16,143 nucleotides of DNA from Candidatus Nitrosopumilus sp. Lineage in GTDB: Archaea; Thermoproteota; Nitrososphaeria; Nitrososphaerales; Nitrosopumilaceae. Where the stretch lies: contig JAEMQG010000071.1 in the NCBI GenBank assembly GCA_022758935.1, forward strand, positions 1-16,143. Reading direction: 5' to 3'. Below the pieces are notes generated by a model. It saw only the letters and a list, made by a program, of their open reading frames with translations. It did not search any database and was not told where the DNA came from. Below, piece after piece: positions 5,813-13,700 of this stretch. Numbering within the stretch: the first letter of the stretch is position 1; each line of letters opens with the position of its first letter. Position numbers and translations under genes: made by a program.

Positions 5813-8800
5813 TTATTTATTAAGTTTTTGTCTAAAAATTAAAAATAAAACAATTCCGATCGCAATTCCAACTCCAATGCCGATACCAAGACCAATGTTA
5901 AAAAATGAACCATTTTCAGATTGTACATTTTGAATTGTAGTTGTAGAATCATTGTGAATGGCCCTATCAGAAAGTGTAGAGGGAATGTTGGTAATATTTT
6001 CTATAGATGAGAGATTTACTTTTGGATTTGTTTTGTTTTGGATTAATTGAACTTCTGAAGAAATGTTGGAAAATTTAGCTGCAAGTGTAACTGATTCAGT
6101 AGTGGAATTACCGCCAAACAGTGTAGAATGAGCTAAAAGCGTATAAGTTCCAGTTTGATTAATTGGAACGTAAAGTATAGTGGATGTATCATCTTTATTT
6201 TTGACAGGGAAAAAGCCGCCGCCCTGACTGAAAACAGAACTACCTAGCCAATCAAGTGAAGGCCAACCAAGAAAATGACCAAATATTCCTGAGGGCATAT
6301 TAGTTTGAATTATTCTTCCTTTTGGATCCATAACAAATACTGATAAATTTGTATCACTATTTTTCCAGGATAGTTCAATTGCTGCAGAATTTATTGATTT
6401 GTCTGCAATATCAAAATAATATTGTCTCCAATCACCTGCCATGTATCTATTTGACATGTCAAATGCGCCTTTTACATAACCGTTACCAAAAAGCACATCA
6501 TCACTTTGTTTTCCTGGAATTAGCACCAACGAATCTTTTTGATCAATTTTTTGCTTTACAACAAAAGTTACAGGCGAGTTGACAATATGTTTTTCACCTT
6601 CAAAGGTTATGAATCCTTGATAAACACCAGTTTGCAGATTATCTGGTACAACTAGAGAAATGTCAGTTTGAGCAGTACCGTTTGCCGGCACAGAAATTGT
6701 TTCTGATTCGGGCCAAATAACTGACCACTTGTCTTTGGCATAATAGCTTGCAGACAAGGTGTATTTCATGGAGGTAGAATTTTGTTTTGTATCGCCTAGA
6801 TAGAAAGACTGTCTAGTTGGAGTTGGATAAACTCCAACAAGTGGAATGCCGGTGAATTTCTCATTTGGTTCACTAATTCGAAGTTCCTGAACAGTGCCCC
6901 ATGATCCAGCCCTGTTTATCATGGATAACTCATTAGAGGTGATATCAGTGTCGTTGTTTTTATCAATCCAATCATAAATGTATAGTGAAGAAATTTTGAG
7001 ATCATTTGCATAGACCTTGTCAGTTTTGTTCATAAAATTATCAAAGGGGAAATTTAGATTCAATACCAACAGAGAAGATTTATCAGGTATTGGATTTTTG
7101 TCAAAAAAATCTCCTAGTTCTTTGTGCTCTTTAATGTCAGACAATTTAATATAATTTGGAATAAATGCATCCGATTTATTTAGCAATGAATCTTGCTGAT
7201 GCACTATTGTTGTGCCATCAAATTGAGTTTTTTTAATTAGAGATATTGTCGTAGGTTTGATAGATATTTGGATTGTTTTGTTTGTCGGATTTTCAATTGT
7301 AAAAGTCGTCACACTGTGTTCTCCGGGAAGTAATTGTCCTGCAAACCAGCTTGTCATTGGCATGATTTTTGATGGGAACTCAAATTTGCCAAATCCTATA
7401 GAAGTGGAATTTATTGATTCAAGTGCCGGATTTAGAATTTTTTTTATGTTTTTGTATGATGCGTCATTATGAACTACAAATATTCCTTCTTCACCGTTTA
7501 CAAAGCCTAGTGCTTTATTGACATCTACAAGTCCAGATCCTTGCGTGAGTGGATCATTTTGAAGATCTTTTGCAGTGGACATCAAAATGTTTTTGATGGT
7601 AAATGGATCATATTCTTTTGATTGCTTGTGTAATCCTTCCATCAATATTGCTGCGCTGCCAGAAACTAGAGGAGCCGCCATGCTGGTTCCTCCAAATAAT
7701 GAAAAGGATTCATTTTTTGAATTCTTTTCTATTTTAAGAACACTTGATGGAGTAAAACCGTGTGCACCAATACTCATCAAATCAGGTTTTGGATCTCCAA
7801 TAATTCCTGGACCCCTGCTTGAAAAATCTACTACTTCATTGATTGGCAAAGTTGAATTACCAAATCGCGGTTGATCCTTAAATGGACCGTACCCTACAAA
7901 AACATTGTTTGTAGTAGCGCCAACTGTAATTCCAAATGGGGAGGCGTTGGGAAAGCCAATTGTCCCGTATCCGTGTCCCGAATTACCTGCACTAGAGACA
8001 ATTGTCACGCCAGGGTAATTATCATCAAGTGAATGTGGGGTTGCAAGTAGCCCAAGTATTATTGATTCAACGTCCAATCCGGGTGCAGTTTGAATAGATG
8101 GGAAATTGGAAATCCCCCAACTGTTTGAAATAATATCAACTCTTGGACTACCTGTGAAATTCCAACTGTGTCCTTGATTTTCAAACCCGGCAGACCATAA
8201 CCAAGCATAAATGGTATCACCAAACCATAGTGCCTTTATTGGGACAATCTTTGCTCCAGGTGCAACTCCTTTAATTGTAAATTTTCCAGTGTTATTGTAG
8301 ATATCATATGTTTGCTCGCCTTTTGATGTAATGGATGAAGCACTTGAAGTACCGTGTCCCATAAAATCAGTCATCACCCCAAAGAAATTCCCTTTTGGAT
8401 CAAGTGCAGGCAGTAATGTTCCATTAATTGCATGAAGTTTTTTGTCAACATCTGAAGTTTTGTTTTGAATTACGCCGTAAACATCTAGTACTTGAGCACC
8501 TATTGTACCTGCACTGTAATCGGCTTTACCGTCATTATTAGAATCATAAACCAGGTATTCCTTTCCACTTCCCAAAACAATTGGTTTCTCATCAGTAAAG
8601 TCAAAGTCATATTTTGGTTTCTGGCCTGATTCTAGTTCAAATCTTGTATAATCTTCCCAAGAAGTACTCATATCAGGAATTATAGTGTCATAAATTCCGG
8701 CAACATTAGAATCCACTACAAGTACAGGTACAACTTGAATTCTTGCAAGGGGTCCTTCCAAACCACCCTGATACATTGCACCAAGATGATAGATTCCACT

Positions 8801-9712
8801 TTTTGATTTGATGTAATTTCTACTATCTTGTCCAATCTTGATGTCTTTATCCAGGGTACCATTAAAAGTTGGAGCGATTCCTATTTGTGGAAAAAATGAA
8901 TTATAAACTAGAACTTTTGTTCCGTTTCCACCTTGAGATATATCAAGAAAAACTCCATCTCTTGTTTTGTATACCAGTGATGTAAATCCATCTGGAACCG
9001 GCTTTGTGTAATTTCGAATAATTCCATCTTTATCTATAAATGCAAAAAAGGTAGAGTTTGTCAGTACAATTCCCTGACCATCAGGATCAAGCATTATTGG
9101 GTGATTTTTTTCATCTCTTGCCAGAGAATTCTGGATGTCAAGATTTGAAAAGTCCACACCGGTATCAACTATTGCAATTTTGATACCTTTTCCAGTGACA
9201 TGGTATTTTGTTTCTGCTAGTGTAGAGCCAGTGATATTGCCAATCCGAGAAGCATCTTTAATTTCAAAAGTGTCAGAGTGGAAATCTAATTTGAAATCTT
9301 CCATCACATGATACCCTTGGGAAATAAGATTTGAAATAGAGTTTTCTGAAAGTACTGCAACATAAAAAAATCCATCGCTAGATTGAATTCCATACAACGA
9401 ATTTTTTTTTAAAATATTTGAATCATCAGAGCCGGTTCCAAAAATTATATATCTTTTAAAGTTATTTGGTTGAAGAAAATCTGAATTTATTTCCATAATA
9501 TCTGAACCAAATAAAATATCAGCATTTTTGTGAATCGAGTTATTCTCACGATTCAAATCTCCATCCACATTTGCATAAGAATTTGCAAACATTCCTAAAA
9601 CAAAAAGAACACTAGAAAAGAGAATTAATTTGTGGATTATAACTAATTTTGTTATTACTAGATTATTATAATTATCTTCTTCGGGCAAGTATTGTAATTT
9701 GTAGTGCCACAA
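5813..9712 (-). CDS. Giant cell-surface subtilisin-like serine protease, membrane-anchored
   Basis: This subtilase (S8 family) of about 1,299 residues should act outside the cell. An N-terminal hydrophobic signal (about 20-46) is followed by a propeptide-like region. The catalytic set is complete: Asp183 (IAIVDTGVDF), His453 (GHGTSS), oxyanion Asn577 (SAGNSG) and Ser677 (GGTSMAAP). The 270-residue Asp-His gap is far above the ~32 of subtilisin and recalls pyrolysin/tripeptidyl-peptidase II types. Calcium-type motifs are DSNNDGKADY (390-399) and an EF-hand loop at 917-928. C-terminal beta domains lead to a glycine-rich membrane helix (about 1270-1293) and RQKLNK. Asn-x-Ser/Thr sites are numerous. 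No ATG is available; TTG at 9712 or 9688 is the start, overlapping the preceding gene by 41 or 17 bases. Its position beside the S-layer gene suggests a role in surface protein maturation or peptide use. Confidence 0.92.
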   Translation of the reverse strand: MWHYKLQYLPEEDNYNNLVITKLVIIHKLILFSSVLFVLGMFANSYANVDGDLNRENNSIHKNADILFGSDIMEINSDFLQPNNFKRYIIFGTGSDDSNILKKNSLYGIQSSDGFFYVAVLSENSISNLISQGYHVMEDFKLDFHSDTFEIKDASRIGNITGSTLAETKYHVTGKGIKIAIVDTGVDFSNLDIQNSLARDEKNHPIMLDPDGQGIVLTNSTFFAFIDKDGIIRNYTKPVPDGFTSLVYKTRDGVFLDISQGGNGTKVLVYNSFFPQIGIAPTFNGTLDKDIKIGQDSRNYIKSKSGIYHLGAMYQGGLEGPLARIQVVPVLVVDSNVAGIYDTIIPDMSTSWEDYTRFELESGQKPKYDFDFTDEKPIVLGSGKEYLVYDSNNDGKADYSAGTIGAQVLDVYGVIQNKTSDVDKKLHAINGTLLPALDPKGNFFGVMTDFMGHGTSSASSITSKGEQTYDIYNNTGKFTIKGVAPGAKIVPIKALWFGDTIYAWLWSAGFENQGHSWNFTGSPRVDIISNSWGISNFPSIQTAPGLDVESIILGLLATPHSLDDNYPGVTIVSSAGNSGHGYGTIGFPNASPFGITVGATTNNVFVGYGPFKDQPRFGNSTLPINEVVDFSSRGPGIIGDPKPDLMSIGAHGFTPSSVLKIEKNSKNESFSLFGGTSMAAPLVSGSAAILMEGLHKQSKEYDPFTIKNILMSTAKDLQNDPLTQGSGLVDVNKALGFVNGEEGIFVVHNDASYKNIKKILNPALESINSTSIGFGKFEFPSKIMPMTSWFAGQLLPGEHSVTTFTIENPTNKTIQISIKPTTISLIKKTQFDGTTIVHQQDSLLNKSDAFIPNYIKLSDIKEHKELGDFFDKNPIPDKSSLLVLNLNFPFDNFMNKTDKVYANDLKISSLYIYDWIDKNNDTDITSNELSMINRAGSWGTVQELRISEPNEKFTGIPLVGVYPTPTRQSFYLGDTKQNSTSMKYTLSASYYAKDKWSVIWPESETISVPANGTAQTDISLVVPDNLQTGVYQGFITFEGEKHIVNSPVTFVVKQKIDQKDSLVLIPGKQSDDVLFGNGYVKGAFDMSNRYMAGDWRQYYFDIADKSINSAAIELSWKNSDTNLSVFVMDPKGRIIQTNMPSGIFGHFLGWPSLDWLGSSVFSQGGGFFPVKNKDDTSTILYVPINQTGTYTLLAHSTLFGGNSTTESVTLAAKFSNISSEVQLIQNKTNPKVNLSSIENITNIPSTLSDRAIHNDSTTTIQNVQSENGSFFNIGLGIGIGVGIAIGIVLFLIFRQKLNK

Positions 9713-10661
9713 TTATTCCAATTGATGCAACAATTGGGAATAATAGTGAATTTAGTCGTGATGATGCCTCTTCCATGTTTTTTACAGAGTTTGAAATAGA
9801 TGTAACGCTAGTGTCGATATTAGTGCTAGCACTTTCCAAAGTAGAACCAAATCCTGAAATGTCTGATTTTAATGTGGTCAGTTTATCGGATGTTTCATTT
9901 AAAACAGAATTTAGTTTGATTAATTGATTTGAAATTCCCCCCAAATTCTGACTAAGGACATTAGTTGCAGCTGAGCCTTGAGATATTATTCCTTTATTAA
10001 ATGCCACAACATGAAAAACAAAGGTTCCCTCTTCGTGTGGAGTATAATCTACAAAGTATAGTCCTTGGTGAAGTGTTGAAAAAGCATCAGATATTGTTTC
10101 TACCTTTCCTGAAGGAAGATGAATGTGAGTTGTTGCAAGCAGTTCCTTTGGATCGTTTCCAATCAAAAGACCGTCACTTGTAGTCTGCACAAATACCCTA
10201 AATGGTGTATTTATTGCAGCAGTTTCAGGGGCAAATACCAGTGTGGTTAGATTTCGCTCCACAGGTATCTTTGTTAGTTCTGAAGTTGATGCAAATTTTA
10301 CATCTATTTTTTGAGAGAGACCACTTTGTTGCGTGCTAATTACTTCGATAGTATATGTGCCAAAAGGGAAACTGGGTGAAGGTTCAGGCCACGTCAACAG
10401 CACGTGATTAAATATGCCTTCACTGCCTATTGTAATTTGATCAAACTTTGCAATTGTATCATCTGGGGCAAATACCCGAATAATCAAAGTTTCATCAGGC
10501 AAGCCTTTTCCATAAACCAAAAGAGGCTGTCCTGCAGTGTATACTTGATTGTATGTGTTTAGTTCCAGTTCAGAAAATGCATCATTTACTGGAATAACTG
10601 CAAGTAAAATAAAAAACAGTAAAATTTTGAATTTCAATTTAAAATAATAAAATATCATCAC
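9672..10661 (-). CDS. Secreted Ig-like protein with coiled-coil stalk and C-terminal membrane anchor (candidate S-layer anchor)
   Basis: This 329-residue protein has a signal peptide (about 1-30, with FKILLFFILLAVIP). Two beta-sandwich regions follow (about 32-125 and 135-235, with YTAGQPLLVYGKGLP in the first). A heptad-type stretch covers 243-305 (ISNQLIKLNSVLNE onward, with Leu/Ile/Val every three to four residues). A final membrane helix (306-326) ends in ARRR. The order of parts is like SlaB, the S-layer stalk of Sulfolobales, and like coiled-coil surface stalks in general. I recognise no enzyme motif. The gene lies between the S-layer gene and the subtilase and overlaps the latter, so the two are probably one transcript. 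The first possible start is GTG at 10661, followed directly by ATG at 10658; either fits. Its function is inferred. Confidence 0.8.
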   Translation of the reverse strand: MMIFYYFKLKFKILLFFILLAVIPVNDAFSELELNTYNQVYTAGQPLLVYGKGLPDETLIIRVFAPDDTIAKFDQITIGSEGIFNHVLLTWPEPSPSFPFGTYTIEVISTQQSGLSQKIDVKFASTSELTKIPVERNLTTLVFAPETAAINTPFRVFVQTTSDGLLIGNDPKELLATTHIHLPSGKVETISDAFSTLHQGLYFVDYTPHEEGTFVFHVVAFNKGIISQGSAATNVLSQNLGGISNQLIKLNSVLNETSDKLTTLKSDISGFGSTLESASTNIDTSVTSISNSVKNMEEASSRLNSLLFPIVASIGIIVALQITILARRR

Positions 10662-10703
10662 CTAGATATTGCTTCTGGAATTATCTACAACTATCGTTAA
10701 GAG

Positions 10704-10712
10704 TTATTTAAA
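10704..10712 (-). promoter_or_regulatory. TATA-like sequence before the stalk-protease gene pair
   Basis: The minus strand reads TTTAAATAA, ending about 45 bases before the GTG/ATG starts. Transcription would begin near 10680, leaving a leader of about 20 bases. It overlaps the end of the T-run of the S-layer terminator, so it may simply be part of that AT-rich sequence. Confidence 0.35.
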
Positions 10713-10728
10713 AAAAATAAAAAAAGGG
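10710..10728 (-). terminator. T-run terminator after the S-layer gene
   Basis: Twenty-one bases beyond the stop codon the minus strand reads CCC, then seven T, one A and eight T. Archaeal RNA polymerase ends transcripts at such T-runs without needing a hairpin. It would separate the highly expressed S-layer message from the stalk-protease genes. Confidence 0.65.
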
Positions 10729-10749
10729 AAATGTGAACTAGTTGTTATC

Positions 10750-13700
10750 TTACTTTACAGTTATCGCTGTTTCGACAGTTGGTGATAGAGCCGTTGGATT
10801 ATCTACTGATTCCCATACGAATGCTGTAGCGACATAAGCGCCAGCTTCGGCTGGAATCCATGATAATGCAGGGCTAAATGATTGACCTGGAGTTAATGTA
10901 CCGGTAATCCATGCGAGTGATACTGTAACACCGTCGCCATCCTGAACCTGTATCAAGTAAGCAAATGCTTGATCTCTATCTTGGCCATTTGCAATATCAC
11001 AAGTAATTTGTGCTTGTTGGTCTACAGTGACACTAGTTAAAGTGTTTGCAAATGCATCAACAACTCTACAAGCACTGATTGGTGCTCGTTCTAGAGGTGG
11101 CACAATAGTACCGATAAGTGCAGTGGCAGTGATATCGAGTTCATCTGCTGTTGTATATGGGTTAGGTAGTGTATTGTCTGCATAACTTGCTGTGACAGTG
11201 TCACCTTCTGCGACTCTGAGTCTGTGACCAGATGATTCGTCAGTAACAGTGAAGAACACTGTGCCTTCGAATATTCCGGTTGCCTCATTAGTCTCAGTTA
11301 CAGTTAGATCAATACCTCCGGCGTCGGAGTCAGACCACACATCGACGTTGAAGTTGTCGACTGCTTCTGGATCCCAATTCATGTCTGGGTCAATTATTCT
11401 TACAACACCTGTTCCGCTAGCTGGATAGCTTGCTTCAAGCCACTGGGTTTCACCGATATTCCATCTGATGAGTGCTGAACCGACTACTGTTTCATCCTCT
11501 GAGAATTCAAAGGAGACAGTAATACCGTCATCGTCATCTGCTGCTAAGAGTCCATCAGTTGGACCATTACCAGAGGATGGAGTTGAAATTACATCATCAC
11601 CATTTGCGGATCCAGTTGTTGGATCGCCATCGGCATCATGTGTAAATCCGGTAAGAATTACCTCACCAGTAAAGATGCCTGTGTCAGTACCAGTTTCGAC
11701 TAGTTTGTAATTGTCGAGATTGTCACTTCTGGTAGAGACCTTTATTGGGTCAATGTCAGTGTTTCCAATGTCGTCAATTAAGTTACTGTCAAAGTTGTGA
11801 TCTGGTGCGACAATAGTAATGTATACTTTATCAGTCCATGTGTAAACTTTTTGGTCAAGCTCTACAGTTGCTCCGAAGTTTGAAGTATAGACAGTCAAGT
11901 TGACGTCTTGGTCTTCATCACCTACAAAGTCAGATCCGGATGGGCCCCAGTCAGAATATTCAAGATCGGCTTGTTCGCCTCTCTTTAATGTTTCACCATC
12001 TAATACTTGAGGAATCTCGACGACAATCTGGAATATACCAGTGCTGTCACCTGTTTCTCTAAAGTTAAATGGTTCTGGGTCAAATGCGGCTCCTTGCAAG
12101 TCAGCGTCACCCATGGTGACGGTGGCAGCATCAGAGTCCCATTCAATTAAGTCCAAGTCATAAGTCTCTGCCTGATCATTGTCCAGATCGAAGTCTGGTT
12201 CAATGAGGGTTAAGATCATGTCGGATCCAATAATGTATACGGATTTGTCGGATTGCAATACACCGTTTCTCAAGTCAAATGCTGCGGAATCAGTTACAGT
12301 GTTTTGATCACCTGATGCATCAATTGGATCAGTGTATTCTACTTGGAGAATATCTCCTTGTATAAGACAATAATCACCACTTGTTGCAGCTTTGGTGAAT
12401 CTATCAGTTACTGGATTAACAGCAACGTCAACTGCTCCATTAAGTGGAGCATAGTCGACTGTATCTGGGCACAACGAATTGGCTGGACCGTCGGTGTATC
12501 TAACTACAATGTCAGATTCGAATATTCCTGCGTCTGGTGCGATTTCATCCATTGGACCAAACTGTCTTGCGACTGGGTCATCAGTGAATGTTCCTGTTGC
12601 AACTGCTCCTGTAGCGGCTTGTGTAATTGTTACTTGTCCAGTAACAAATCCATTACCACTCGGAGAAGGTGAGACAGTTAATTCGCCATCCTCTATTGAA
12701 GATACGTTATCTGTAAATGTGAAGGATGCAAATAATGCACCTTGTTCAATATAGACAGTACTAGATGTAAAGAGTGGACCAGTAGCTGAACCATCAACAA
12801 TGTTTAATTCATTATTAACACTAGCATCGACATCGATGTTAGTATCACCATTGAGATCGTTCCACACTGCTGTTGCAGTCTTTGAATCTGGACCAAGTGC
12901 ATCACCAATGGTGACTGCGCCTGGGGTCATACCGCTATTTGCAATTACAGTAACAAGTTCGTCTGAAGAAATTTTACCTGTTCCAACGTTTAAGAATACT
13001 CCTGTTGCACAATTGGCTTGTGACATACCTGCTTGACAGATAATCACATTACCGACTGCGTCAGCAATATTAGTTATTTCAGAACCTGAGCCAAGGCCGG
13101 GTGTACCGTCATTGGTAAAGATTGCTGATACGGTGGTAAGTGTATTTGGTGCTCCCTGTGTGATGGTTATTGGACCATTGACAAAGGCACCTGTAGGACC
13201 AACAAAGCCAGATAGTTCAGAACCTGAATCAAGACCGGTTACACCTGAATTGGTAAAGGTTGCTGCTACTACGTTGGCTCCCTGTGTGATAGTTACAGAG
13301 AAAGGATTGGTTGCTACACCAAAGACTGAAGGATCACCAATTGCAGTGCCACTAAAGCCAGGAGTAGTAGTTTTGATTCCGGTGACTTCACCGTTATCTA
13401 CCCTACCGTTTCCAACTAATGAGTTTCCTACATTGATTGGACCTAGAGCTTGTACTGGACCACCAGCAAAGCCGAGGATTACAGTATCAGAGCCTCTTAA
13501 TACAGAGACCTTTACTGGACCGACGGTTGCTGTTCCTGCAACTGCTTGTGCGATTTTATCTTCACCGCTTGCGGATATATCGAAATCTGGATCGTTAACT
13601 CTCACGTGAATTATTAGATCGCCACTGGCTAGGAACTCACCTGTTTGAAGACCGGCTGGTGCTCTTGGAGTACTCAAAGTATTCATTCCAGTTTGGTGGA

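Noticed and set aside
9649-9927. Plus-strand frame overlapping the junction of the stalk and protease genes
   Set aside because: It lies opposite two well-supported genes and its protein has no recognisable pattern.
13112-13609. Long plus-strand open frame (165 codons) opposite the S-layer gene
   Set aside because: It mirrors the codon pattern of the S-layer gene, has Pro/Val/Thr-rich low-information protein sequence, no promoter or recognisable domain, and several similar frames occur along the same gene.
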